A stretch of DNA of 64,000 nucleotides from Bromus sterilis (taxonomy: Eukaryota > Streptophyta > Magnoliopsida > Poales > Poaceae). A program made the position numbers and the translations under genes. Shown in pieces: positions 1 to 11,800 of the stretch (positions are counted from its first letter, which is position 1; every line of letters starts with the position of its first letter). The DNA lies in NCBI GenBank assembly GCA_950022295.1, contig OX465597.1:394511016-394575015 (forward strand), given 5' to 3'. Below the pieces are notes generated by a model, which saw only the letters and a program-made list of their open reading frames with translations, was not told the DNA's origin and did no database searches.

Positions 1-216
1 TGCCAGGCAGCTTCTCCTCGTCGTCGCCGTCGCCGTGCCGCGCGCCTCTTGCCGTCTCCGCCCCTCGACAGAACCTCTCCGCCGTCGACGTCCTCCGCGC
101 CCTCTCCACCAGGCTGTGCACCGCGCCCTCTCCACCGGCCGGCCGTTCTCGCACTGCTGCTCGTCGCCGTTCCTCGCCTTCGTCTCCGCCGCCGCCGTCG
201 CCGTTGGTGAGACATT

Positions 217-448
217 TTTGCTAGATGGACATGTTGCTAGATGAACATTTTGCTAGATGAACATTTTGCTAGATGAAAATGTTGCTAGATGAACAATTTT
301 GCTAGATGAACATTTTGCTAGATGAACATTTTGCTAGATGAAAATGTTGCTAGATGAACAATTTTGCTAGATGAACATTTTGCTAGATGAACATTTTGCT
401 AGATGAACATTTTTGCTAGATGAACATTTTGCTAGATGAAATTTTTTG
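217..448. repeat. 16-17 bp minisatellite with higher-order structure
   Basis: About 14 units of a TTGCTAGATGAACATT-like monomer lie head to tail. Monomers 2-5 and 6-9 form the same four-monomer pattern (two AACATT units, one AAAATG unit, one AACAATT unit), giving a higher-order period of about 65 bp. The array abuts GC-rich sequence at 1-216, in which I see no supportable gene. Confidence 0.9.
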
Positions 449-714
449 TTGTAAGCCTTGTAGTCAAGTATATATATGCTAGGCGCCAAAAATGTATTTA
501 AAAAATATTATTTTAGTATGTGGCTTTGAACGGTGCATGAATGAAATTTTGTTAGTATATATATTGTTATAAATATTATTAGTATATATATTGTTCTAAA
601 TATTATTAGTATATATATATATGAGATGTTCTACAATTTGAGCTATAGATCAATAGCTATTAACATGCAAATATTGAGATATTTTTAGTTGTAATTTTAG
701 TAGTTTCATTAGTG
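449..714. other. AT-rich non-coding stretch
   Basis: Rich in TATATA and TATTATTAG short repeats. No open frame, terminal repeat or recognised motif. Confidence 0.6.
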
Positions 715-1113
715 AGAATTCCGGGCCCGCATCCTCGTTACCGTCGCGCTCCGGGAGTTCTTGACGGGATGCGCAATGTCTGGGACTAGGCTCCGCCGGG
801 ATGGCACTGGGAGGTGGTTTCCGGGATGTGTCTCTTAGCGAGGAATCCGGGTCTTGTCGTCGACCCGGACCTTATTTGGTGGCGGTCGCGTGGGCCACAG
901 TCGATGCGGAGGGAGCCGGCCCCCGAGGAGGTTGTACGCCGACGTATCAGGGAGGAGGACGGCCACGTCCGTCGCTACATGGCGGCGTTGGACGTCGGGT
1001 ACTACAGTTTATGGCAGGTGCTTCAGGGATCTCACCCTAGCTATGAGTGGGTGATGGTTCCTTCTCTTTGGGTGTCCACCGCCAGCCGGAGCCGACGTCA
1101 TTTACTGTTTTAG
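715..1113 (+). pseudogene. Unrecognised exon-like GC-rich segment
   Basis: A sharp rise in GC marks a frame that runs from 715 to the TAG-type end at 1111-1113, with one in-frame TAG near 790. The translated part is Arg/Trp-rich (a WWRSRGPQSMRRE stretch, then EEVVRRRIREEDGHVRRYM). It is bounded by AT-rich DNA on both sides, as an exon would be. I do not recognise the product. It could be an upstream exon of the CACTA-C gene or a captured fragment of an unrelated gene. Confidence 0.3.
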
Positions 1114-1361
1114 CTAGTGATATGTTATATATATATGTACTAGCTCTAGTGATCGACATATATATTAGTGTTGCATATATGTGAACTGGATTATTTGAGA
1201 TGTAAGATAGATTATTATTCTAATATTATTGTTGCATGTGAACTTCATTATTTGAGATGTCATTTTCTATATTTGTTTATACTAAAAAAAATTATGTTTT
1301 TCTGCATCTCGTCGATATTAGTTAAGCTATGGACGATGATTTCAATATATTTTCCACCCAG

Positions 1362-3336
1362 GTGCAGGAGTTGGTTTTTTGGGCATGGGGGAAAGTTGGA
1401 CCCAAAGACAGGGAAGGTGATTATAAAGGCAAGTCTTAAAGGAGCCGATCAAGAGATACTAAATGCAATTGATGATGCTAGGAACGGGATTTTCATCCCC
1501 GATAGAGAGAACGACGAGCTTACACGCGCCCTCAAGAATCCTGAACAACCGGGACGAACGCGAGGCGTAGGCGTTGTTCCATGGTATGAGAGGTTTGCGG
1601 AGTATAAAGATACTTACAAAAGCCGTGCAAGAAAGAAGAAGCTGGAAGCAGACCGTCTTTCAAAGTTGGAAAATGCTATGAATGATATGCAGGAGCGACT
1701 ACAGGCGTCACTTAGCCAGCAACCGCAGCGAACTCAAGATCCACCTGAAGCAACTACCGTCCCATCTATGACGAAAAGCAGTGTGGGCTCCACGGGGGTC
1801 GATGATGGTCACTACCCCGTGGATGATATCACAGAGCAGAAACGTTGCGAGCTAATCTTCAAAATGAACAATATATCCATTAAGGTGGCGGACGGATTTG
1901 CTTTAAGGAATCCACCTGGAGCACTGCACCACTTCAATCCGATTCCACCTGGCTATGCTCGTATCGGGGTGGATGAAGTTGTGACGGAATATCAAGAACT
2001 AAACCTTGATATTCTTGGAGGTGAAGGGCAGCAGACCCTCAGAGAAGCCAAACAAAGTGGTATCTATCTATGGAGAAAATAATGGATCATATTTCCAGCC
2101 ATTATGTCAAGTCCAACGCGTTCGACGTCAAGTTCACCACCACCCCCTGAGATGGAGTGCATCCCGACTCCGCAGCACCAGCCGAGTCCTGCACCCCTCC
2201 CCGAGATGGAGCGCAGTGCGACTCCGCAACATCAGCCGAGTCCTGCACCATCCATCCCCGAGATGGAGCACAGTGGGACTGATCCGCTGCGACGTCAGCC
2301 GAGTCCTGCACCATCCATCCTCGTGGAGCGCAGCGCGACTCCGCCGCGTCAGTCGATTCCACCACAACCACCCCACATCGCGAGACCGCAGCGCCAACCG
2401 ATCCCACCAGCTCCCCCCGTGATGGATAGAAGGCAAACACGACAATCAAAAAGTAATCTACCTCCGCCGCGTCATAGGAGTCCACCGCAGAAGAAACGAA
2501 AGAAAGTTAAACCCCAGAAGAGTCCGCCGGTCTTACCCTGGGATAGGAGTGTAGCTGAAACTAAGGACATAGTGGATGAAGCCGTGGCGAAGCACCTTGC
2601 ACCGAAACCTCCCCCACCACCGAAGGAGAAAATACCCGAGGTAATAGTACAACACTTCTTGAAGATGTTTGAACCCCCTGTTAAGACCGTGTTCTCAGAC
2701 TACGAACGCTCTATTAACAAGTCATTTCTGCAAAAGGGTTCAAGAAGCAGCCACTCAGGCAGTAAAAAATGCGGCAAAACTGTTGCCCAACTCGGAGAAC
2801 AGACAGTGCAATCGATAGCCCCGCTCAAGGTGAATACCAAGCAGCAGGAAGAGATAACCGACGAACAAAGAGCATTTTCTAGAGAGGCGGGTCTTACTAT
2901 TGAACAATTTTTAAACCTTGATGACTTGTCCGGTGTGCCATCTCCAAAAAGGAAATATGCAAAAGGGGAGCCTATGGTCACTGAAGAAGAAGAGAAGCTA
3001 TTATCAACGCAAATGTGCAACTTGCATAAGTGGTACATCACAGAAGCTATACCGTTCGAGATACCCGGCTTCTGGATTCCGATCAGGCGAGATTATTTCG
3101 ACAATGGAACTGGTGACTTGTGGATTGCAAATGAAGAATTATTTCAGCTATTCCATCAATTGGCAATCGACAAATCTATCGTCAGTTTGTATTGTCTGTA
3201 AGTGATTTCTTTCTAGCTCAGCTCGTACGTTATTGACTGTATTATCCTCACTATATATATTCTTTTGTGTGTGGTATTACACAGAATGGAGATGTACGAA
3301 ATGAGAAAAGATGGATTCTTTAGCATTGTTTTCATT
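1362..3336 (+). pseudogene. CACTA-C second gene (Ulp1-peptidase type), 5' part, split by CACTA-1
   Basis: An exon starting after the acceptor at 1360-1361 runs in one frame to 3201, interrupted only by a TAA at 2080-2082. It aligns throughout with the second genes of CACTA-1 and CACTA-2: an FFGHGGKLD block, FIPDRE, the P[VI]DDITE block, a Pro/Ser-rich linker (about 2104-2500), SDYERSI, and a final AIDKSIVS block. After an intron, a short exon begins near 3285 and is cut at 3336 by the CACTA-1 insertion. The reading frame resumes at 16064. In the sister genes this architecture precedes a C48 peptidase domain. The function of these proteins in transposition is not established. Too degenerate to be active. 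Confidence 0.75.
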
Positions 3337-3545
3337 CACTAGTGGACATACCCCCATATTATCCCGGTTCATATGGGCCTTCGGTCCCGGTTCCACACCC
3401 GGGACCAATAACCCGGGACCAATGATGATCCCGGTTGGCCCATGAACCGGGACCGAAGAGGCTCCACGTGGCCTGGCGCGCAGCGAGGGGGGGAGGGGTC
3501 ATCGGTCCCGGTTGATAGGAAGAACCGGGACCGAAGAGGCCCCCC
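3337..3545. repeat. CACTA-1 left terminus and subterminal repeats
   Basis: After the terminal repeat, the motif GGTCCCGGTT and its complement AACCGGGACC recur several times within 200 bp. In En/Spm-type elements such subterminal repeats bind the transposon's own DNA-binding protein; that role is inferred here. Confidence 0.9.
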
Positions 3546-3757
3546 TTGTTAACCCTATTTTCTGATTTTTTTTCATTTATTTTTTTTCTGTTTTGTATTC
3601 AATTAAATGGTACCATATATATATATTAAAGCAACAATGAAGGAACCACAATATATATTACACATTATCGTCACGAATATATCATATACACCATCTCATT
3701 CCTCGTGCTTGGTCGAACATGTATTACACAAACGGTACTCGATCACACGAGTTCGAT

Positions 3758-6700
3758 CTAATTTACATCGGTCCTTGGCCGCTTGTCTTCCAAAAAATGA
3801 GGGTGAAAGAACTCTCTGGTCGGAGCTATGACATGGTCTAATAAGAATCCAGCGATTTCCTCTTGAATTGCTCGCACGCGTTCTCGTGGTAGAAGACCGT
3901 CCCGCATTCGTTCGATCTAATTAAAAGAAAGGAATCAATATATATGAATGAAACTAAACACAATTAAATTTTTGAATGTTGTTTATCGTACTTCAATTTT
4001 CCTTATGTTTCGAGTTGCGGCCGTCTCTTTGGTCGTCTGGCGAATGAACTCGCAGACATAATATCCACATAAGTTATTCCCGGGTCCCTGTCTCAAACAC
4101 TTTACGAGAACCGAGATCAATGAATATTATAATCAGCATGATAATTATACTGAAACTAGAATCAACAAGATGTACGGATCTAGCAAGTAGTACTTACATT
4201 CAGTGATTGAAATGTAAGCTTTGCCGGAAGACCCGGTGTTTTGGCGGTGAACCGTTTCCAAACCCTCTGGAGGCATGCTTGCATGTCCTCCCATGATTTC
4301 ATAGATCTGCGTCCCGGGTCCATGACTTTTATTACTCCTTCGTCCGGAACAATGATCAACAAAATAAAATGGAAGCTGCACACGCATAAAGAGTCAATTA
4401 TACGCTTAACACCGAGCAAGCAAAATAGAATGTGTGCGAGACAGTAACACTCACTCGAAGTTGTAAGGAAATAGTATTTCCCTTCTTGTGCCGAAATACG
4501 TCAACGATTGCAACAAGTTGTTCTCTGTCTGGTTGGGCTTCTCTTTGAGAGTTACTTCATGAACGAACTGGCAGTCAATGAACCCAATGTCATAGATTTG
4601 TCCTTTCTTGCATTCGAGAATCTTCATTCTGCATATATAATTAGTTTAGTGATGAGTGTAAGATTGTACATCAAACGAATGAACTGAGCTAGAAAGGCTT
4701 GATCACTGAAATTAATGGTACTTACAGACAATATGCACTGACGATAGATTTGTCGATGGCGTCTCCATTGTAAAACTGAAATAATTCTGAGAATTCAATC
4801 AGATCGAAGCCTTGTCCATGCCCGTAATGCTCGTTCTGAAATTTAGCGTAGATCCAGTTTTCGGATTTAGCAGATTTTTCCATGTACCACTCATGCAATT
4901 TTCGCATCTTTGTTGGTAGATCCTTGACTAACTCGGGTCTGACGAGAGGATACCCGTATTGGTATTTGTATGCCGGTACGAATTCCTTGTCGTTCCCGAA
5001 CTCATCCATACGGCTCAGGTAATCACTAATAGACAATCCTACTGCCTGGGCTTTTGCTCCGTACTGTCTTATAAACTCCGGATCTTTGTTCGGATCATAC
5101 GCATCGACCTGATGCTGCTGGGGGCGCGGCCAAGTGTGCACTTCGAGCGGTTCGATCGATTGTTCTTTCTGTAGTCCGAGCTGGGCAATCTCATTTCCGA
5201 CTCTCCGCTCTTTTGCCTCAGCCGACTTTGTAATAGAGCGTTCATAGTCTGATGTGAGCGGTATGGGGTTGTGAAGCTTCTTCTTCAGTTTCGCGCACGC
5301 GGCGTGATCTTCTGGGGTGCGCGGGAACAATGGCTCTATCGGCTTCTTCTTGTTGGCCACATCAATCTTCCACTTTTCATAAGACATTTTTGCGGACACG
5401 TCCAGTTCCTCAGGTGTCATCTCTCCGGGTAGCTTGTTCATATTCTGATGAGGAACTTTTGGGAGGGGTGATCGCTTACGTTTCGGTGATTTATTGCTGC
5501 CCCTACTAGTATAGGTACGCTTCCGCTTCTGGCTCTGAGGCTCAGGAGATGGAGCCGGCTGAGGCGACGGTGGAGATGCCTGAGGCGATGGTGGAGACGG
5601 CTGAGCCGGAGAGTGGTGAGGCGGTGAAGGCGATGGTTGCCGTGAAGAATGGTCACGTGGCGGCGAAGGTGGATTGCTCTTCTGAAGAGTGGGTGACCTT
5701 GGCGGCACATAATCTGGAAGCACGATGTTCTCCTTTCGCCATAGAACACTCCCCTTTTTTGCTTCTCCTAGTTTTTTCAGCTCCCCATCTTCACCTGCAG
5801 GGTGGTCCAGCTTCAGCTCCTCATAATCATCCATCACATCATCCACCATGACGACAGCGTACCCTTCTGGAGTCGGGTTGCAATGATAAGTTGGTTTCTC
5901 CGGGATTGATAGGGCCATGCCGACCGCCATCGTAAACTTTAAGTTCATCACTTGCACCTTAAGCTCACAATGTGTGCTCTCCGTGATATAATCCACTGGG
6001 TACCGTTTAGGAGCAGCCGTTGTAAGTGCATCATCATCATCCTGCTGCAGCTGCGTGGAAGCTTCGGAGCTTTTCCGATTCGATGGGGCGCCGGTAGCAT
6101 CGAATCCAGTTTCTAACAAGAGCTGTTGAGGTTGGCCGCCACTTTGCTGGCTAAGTCTGTCGATCAGCTCCTCCGCCCGCTTTAAGCCTTCTTCTACATT
6201 ACGCAGCCGCTCTTTGGTGGCCGTTTTCTCAGCCTCATTCTCCACTTTCACTCTCTCAGCCGCCGCTTTCTCAGCTGCCTCCCTTTCCTTCCTCCTCTGA
6301 TGGCTTTTATCTGGATATTTCTTGCTTTCCGAAGGGAAGGCAAGTTTCCAACACTTGGAGCCTGGCGTGCCTCATGCTCGTCCTGGGTGTTCTCTATTTT
6401 TTAGGGCGCGTGTGACATCGTCGTCCTCTCTATCGGGAATGAACCGTCCCTCTTCAATATCACGTACTGCATCTCTAATATCATCGATGGGCAGCAGGGG
6501 ATCATCTATGTCTGACTTGTTATATATTGCCTTCCCATCTTGGTCCAACGTGCCCCCATGGCCGTAAAACCAGTTTCTTGTCCGTTCGTTCCATGTTGTA
6601 GGTTCTGGAGTGATCCCAGCATCAAAATACTTGGCCTCAATTGCCTCTCACCTAGGCATGTAACCGGCGTAGCCAGCAGGCCCCATTTTATGGTGGTAAA

Positions 6701-7546
6701 TCTTCCTAGCGGCATTCGTCTCATTTATTTCAGACCTTTGCTGCGCGTGCTCCGATTTCTTGTACGCCACAAAATCATCCCACTGCTCTCTTATCTTACC
6801 CTAGCCGTGTTCGAAATCCGGAGTCTTGTCTAACTTGACAAATTTTAGGTACAAGTTTTTCTTCCAATTCTTGAATTGCTCGGCCATCTTCCTGAGAGGA
6901 AACTTCTTGACTCTAGCCTCTAGCTCCAGTCTAGCTGCCGCCTCCTGAGTTGGATTATCCACCTCTGGCATCCGCAGGAGAAAATTATGGATGAGCATGC
7001 TCCAAAGCCTGTCTTTCATGGTGTCGCACACAAACGAGATTGTAGGGTCCTTTAGCTGCATCCATTCTCGAATGGTGATCGGGATGTTGTCCCTCACAAG
7101 AGTTCCGCATGCCTTCACAATTTTTTTCTTGACATCATCCGGAGCTAACGGTTCGCCGTCTGGACCGACCTCTTCGATCCTATACCTCACATTGTCAGCC
7201 AACTTTTTGGTTGGGCCTCGTTTCGGTCTTGCGGAGGAGTGGCCGGATCCGGATCCGGAGGGCTAAAAGAAGAAAGAGTGTTAATATATGCATGTACACA
7301 TACAACTGCATTTCAATTAACAACATTTTAATCAACCTCGCCGGTGTTTTTGAGATTAAAGGTTCCGCCGGAGGCGGAGCCGGAGCCGACTTGTCTCCCG
7401 TCCGATGCTTCTTCTCGGTGGAGAGACTCGTCTCCCTCACCGGAATCGTTCAGAAACCGGCGGGTGACATCTTGACCTTCATTGTCGTTGATCATATCGT
7501 GAAGCAATTTTTCCTCATTTTCATCTCTATGAAATATTGGATCCAT
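3758..7546 (-). pseudogene. CACTA-1 second gene: protein with C-terminal Ulp1-like (C48) cysteine peptidase domain
   Basis: Starts at ATG 7546 (acidic N-terminus MDPIFHRDENEE), with several introns, and ends at TAG 3758-3760. Blocks in order: RYRIEEVGPDGEP and KKKIVKACGTLVRDN (7200-6801), WFYGHGGTLD, FIPDRE, coiled-coil Glu/Lys stretch, PVDYITE, Pro/Ser-rich linker, SDYERSITKS, AIDKSIVS. The peptidase exons follow: FIDCQFVHEV (4620-4446), FHFILLIIVPDEG with the likely catalytic His and VMDPG with the Asp (4419-4200), and NNLCGYYVCEFI with the likely catalytic Cys at 4067-4069. Broken by a TAG at 6801-6803 (Tyr in CACTA-2) and a TGA near 6653-6655 (Trp in CACTA-2). The triad assignment is by motif, not structure. 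Confidence 0.8.
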
Positions 7547-8885
7547 AGTATCTGCAAATTAAGAATTGCAAGCTATTATAATTAAAATCGTAGGCGGCAG
7601 CGGTGTAGTCAACAGTAGCAGCAGAGTCTACCGGAGATTAAAGGGGGGGGAGAAACAGTAAATACAAGGCATGACAAATGAAATGCAATCGGTGATCTAA
7701 CGTAAAACGATGCAATAAGCTCGGCGCTAATGGCGACCTCGCCGGTGATTACCGGACAGGGTGTCCGGAGGGGGGGGGGATCAAGCCGGAGGTTTCGTGG
7801 GTACCGGACAAACATAAGGGGGGTGTATCCGCGCTAGTTGATATGTTCTGAGAAACATTCGTGTTCGAAATAAATTGATCCGGGTACTGTAGCAGTACCG
7901 GACAATTCATCGGACAGATGGTCCGGAGGGGGACGGTTCGATGTTCGGTATGTTAGAGGGGTGCGGTAGACCAACGGATAGCGTAGTTGTATTCGTTGAA
8001 TTTTTCTAAGCAATTTTCATATATATATATATATATATTATTTTAATCCGAGTTACGGATTAAAAGATATTAAATAAACAAGTTTTATTCAATTTAAAAC
8101 AATTAAATCAATTTTCTATTTAATAATTCTTTTTATTAATTATTAAATCAATTAGTAATCATTTTTAATTAACTGACCAGTGGGTCCCACTGGTCAGTGA
8201 CTAGTATTAAAATTAGTTTAATTAAATTAGTTTAATTAATTTAACAGGGGCAGGGCCCACCTATCATTCACAGTAGGGGGGGCTAACCAGCAGGGCCCAC
8301 TGGTCAGTGGGTGCTTAGGGGGGGTTTAGTTTTGCCCAGGGCTCGGGCAGTGCTCGCCGGCGCTGTGCTTTGGCCAGTCCGGTGACCTGGGCGGAAGAGC
8401 CATGGCGGCAGGGAGGTGAGATCGTGCGGGGGCGCGCAACGGGTCAGCGGCGGCCAAGCAGTAGTGTCAGCGGCCCGGGAGCTCGAGCTCCCGGCCATGG
8501 CCGACGTCGGCGGAGCTCTGCGGGAGGGGCAATCCCGACGACCGAAACGCGCGGGGAGGGGAAAAAAGGCCGGGGAGGACTGCGCGCTCACCGGGAGGGA
8601 GCTGGTGTGGAGCTCGAGGGGGCGAGGAGGCGTGGCCGGAGGGGCTCGGGGAGGTCGGGCGGCGCCAAATTCGGTGAGGATCCCGACGGCCGTGGCGAGT
8701 GCTAGGAAGAGGTCTTGGAGGCGGTCCTGGCTCCGGGGCGGCTCGTAGCTCGCGAATCGGCGGCGGAGTTGGCGGGCAGCCTGCCGGCGTCGACGGCGAA
8801 TTCTGCGCGGGAAGAAGAGAGGTTGGGGGATTTGGTGGAGTTGGGGGAGGAAGAAGAGGTTGCGGGGTATATGGCAAGGGCTAAC
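7547..8885. other. CACTA-1 intergenic region upstream of the peptidase-type gene
   Basis: No gene. 7600-7960 is G-rich with ACCGGACAGGGTGTCCGG-type hairpins. 7990-8240 is AT-rich, and 8300-8885 is strongly GC-rich. Long frames in the GC-rich part are overlapping on both strands and low complexity (Pro/Arg or Gly/Arg), so I do not call them. Position and GC content would suit a promoter/leader for the minus-strand gene; that is inference. Confidence 0.6.
8172..8198. repeat. Perfect 13-bp-arm palindrome
   Basis: ACTGACCAGTGGG, one base, then its exact complement. A near-identical copy, with one arm mismatch, lies in CACTA-2 at about 27997-28023. Confidence 0.9.
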
Positions 8886-9075
8886 GGTCCCGGTTGGTAG
8901 CACCAACCGGGACCAAAGACTCAATGGTCCCGGTTGGTACTACCAACCGGGACCGTTGGCCTGGGCGGGGAGGGGCCTGGTGCTACCACGTCGCACCAGG
9001 GTCATCGATCCCGGTTGGTAGCACCAACCGGGACCGTTGAGGCTTTGGTCCCGGTTGATGCTACCAACCGGGACC
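8886..9075. repeat. Cluster of four GGTCCCGGTT hairpins inside CACTA-1
   Basis: Four 29-bp foldbacks at 8886-8914, 8926-8954, 9007-9035 and 9047-9075. Each has a GGTCCCGGTTGGT-like arm, a 1-3 base loop and the complementary arm; the last two have one or two mismatches. The arm is the same decamer as the subterminal repeats at both ends of the element, but here it is more than 5 kb from either end. No CACTAGTG terminus is adjacent. Confidence 0.9.
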
Positions 9076-9404
9076 AAAGACCCAGTAAATTAGTACCACC
9101 TCGCTAACTGAAGTGGAGTTAGACCTGTTTATAAGCACTGGTCCGCGTGGACTTATCGTAGCATAGGAAGTTCACTAAAGGCCGTACACGGAGAAATTCA
9201 TCTGTATCCTTTACTCTGTCCGGGGAAATTGCGGACGGTTCCCGCCTGGTTGGCAGACTTGTGAGATCTGCCAACCAGGCGCGGACCGTCTGCAATTTGC
9301 TTTGATAGTGTACAGGATGTGGAGTATTCTTCCGTTGACGTTCTATAATGAAATTGCTATACTTTTTTGTTTTTGTTTTCCAATCAAAGCAAAAAGTTTT
9401 CATT

Positions 9405-11455
9405 TCCACCATCAGAGATGTACAAAGAGTTTTGCAAGATTCCACACCTAGCTATCACCGGCCATGCCCCCCTCCCCCGTTTTGACCGCATTTTGAAATC
9501 GGTGCTTAAACAATTCAAAAAAAATCAAAAATATATAAAACCTTTGCGTTGCATCCTAATTTATGTCCTAGTAACCATACAAACCAACAAACTTGGAATA
9601 ATGCAAAACTATTAAAAAAGTCTTCTCAAAATGGGCTATCGAGTATGAAGGTTCATGGCTTTCAAGCCAAATGGCCAAAGTTATAGCTAATTTGAAATGA
9701 TAGTTTCCCCCAAATGATCTCATATTTTTCATATGTGTGTATATTTGAATGGCCAACAAGTTTGCCAAAGGAAGTTTTCATTTCCGTTGCACGAAAAATC
9801 CATTTCTCATTTTCCGAGTGCCGAAAGTAGGGTCTTTTTTGTGAAGGATCTACCAAATATTTGATGTCAATTTGAACCAACCCCTTTTTTTATTATACTA
9901 GACCATATTTTATTAACAATTTACAACAGTTTCTATGTAAAATGTTTCTTATGCACCTCTGCTGAAAAAGACAAATTGCCGCCAATTCAGCTGGAGCGGG
10001 GTGAAATTTGAACTACAAGTGCTTGATAGATTGCTCTTTATTTTTTCAAAAAAACATTTCCAAGTGCACAAGTACTCATTTCATCAGAGATGTACAAAGA
10101 GTTTTGCAAGATTCCACACCTAGCTATCACCGGCCATGCCCCCCTCCCCCGTTTTGACCGCATTTTGAAATCGGTGCTTAAACAATTAAAAAAAATCAAA
10201 AAAATATAAAACCTTTGCGCTGCATCCTAATTTATGTCCTAGTAACCATAAAACCAACAAACTTGGAATAATGCAAAACTATTAAAAAAGTCTTCTCAAA
10301 ATGGGCTATCGAGTATGAAGGTTCATGGCTTTCAAGCCAAACGGCCAAAGTTACACCTAATTTGAAATGATAGTTTCCCCAAATGATCTCATATTTTTCA
10401 TATGTGTGTATATTTGAATGGCCAACAATTTTGCCAAATGAAGTTTTCATTTCCGTTGCACGAAAAATCCATTTTTCATTTTCCGAGTGCCGAAAGTAGG
10501 GTCTTTTTGTGAAGGATCTACCAAATATTTGATGTCAATTTGAACCAACCCATTTTTGTATTATACTAGACAATATTTTATTAACAATTTACAAAAGTTT
10601 CTATGTAAAATGTTTCTTATGCACCTCTGCTGAAAAAGACAAATTGCCGCGAATTCAGTTGGTACGGGGTGAAATTTGAACTACAAGTGCTTGATAGATT
10701 GCTCTTTATTTTTCAAAAAAACATTTCCAAGTGCACAAGTACTCATTTCATCAGATATCTACAAAGAGTTTTGCAAGATTCCACACCTAGCTATCACCGG
10801 CCATGCCCCCTCCCCCGTTTTGACCGCATTTTGAAATCGGTGCTCAAACAATTCAAAAAAAATCAAAAATATATAAAACCTTTGCGTTGCATCCTAATTT
10901 ATGTCCTAGTAACCATACAAACCAACAAACTTGGAATAATGCAAAACTATTAAAAAAGTCTTCTCAAAATGGGCTATCGAGTATGAAGGTTCATGGCTTT
11001 CAAGCCAAATGGCCAAAGTTATAGATCATTTGAAATGATAGTTTCCCCAAATGATCTCATATTTTTCATATGTGTGTATATTTGAATGGCCAACAAGTTT
11101 TCCAAAGGAAGTTTTCATTTCCGTTGCACGAAAAATCCATTTTTCATTTTCCGAGTGCCGAAAGTAGGGTCTTTTTGTGAAGGATCTACCAAATATTTGA
11201 TGTCAATTTGAACCAACCCATTTTTGTATTATACTAGACCATATTTTATTAACAATTTACAAAAGTTTCTATGTAAAATGTTTCTTATGCACCTCTGCTG
11301 AAAAAGACAAATTGCCGCCAATTCAGCTGGAACAGGGTGAAATTTGAACTACAAGTGCTTGATAGATTGCTCTTTATTTTTTCAAAAAAACATTTCCAAG
11401 TGCACAAGTACTCATTTCATCAGAGATCTACAAAGAGTTTTGCAAGATTCCACAC
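9405..11455. repeat. ~670-bp AT-rich tandem repeat, about three units, in CACTA-1
   Basis: The landmark TACAAAGAGTTTTGCAAGATT occurs near 9421, 10093, 10760 and 11429, giving periods of 672, 667 and 669. Each unit includes TTTTGACCGCATTTTGAAATC and GAAAAAGACAAATTGCCGC. Unit-to-unit identity is very high by eye. No long open frame. A homologous array is in CACTA-2 (29090-30840). Confidence 0.9.
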
Positions 11456-11600
11456 CGGCACCGTTGCCTCACATGAACCGGGACCGCTGCCCATTCTAGA
11501 CGAACCGAGACCGTTGCCCGGCATCGGTCCCGGTTCTGAAATGAACCGGGAGCGATGCCTTTTTTGGGTTGGACGAAAGGGGGGTCTGAATCCCACCAAT
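11456..11600. repeat. Internal copy of the CACTA-1 right terminal region, lacking the terminal CACTAGTG
   Basis: This segment matches about 15925-16052: ACATGAACCGGGACCG, GACGAACCG, GGCATCGGTCCCGG, AACCGGGAGCGATGCC, GACGAAAGGGGGGTCT. It stops short of the terminal CCACTAGTG, and different sequence (GAATCCCACC) follows. Confidence 0.85.
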
Positions 11601-11800
11601 CAGGAAGAAGTACACGGATCGCGTGTTTCTTTTAAGCCCTTGTGAGTCGTTGGATCCGGCTTGTGAGTCGTTGGATCTGGGAACCGGTCTGTACACAGTT
11701 AAAGTCTCGCGCTAGTACAGGTTTGTGCTAGCAACCGGGGCTAAAGAGGCACACGACTCCTATATATATCCCACCTCTCGGACACTTGGTGTGTACGAAT

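Noticed and set aside
2102..2485. Minus-strand frame of 127 residues
   Set aside because: It is the shadow of the Pro/Ser-rich repeat linker of the CACTA-C gene on the plus strand.
8304..8924. 206-residue minus-strand open frame
   Set aside because: Very GC-rich region with long frames on both strands, Pro/Arg/Ser low complexity, no domain. CACTA-2 does not keep the frame.
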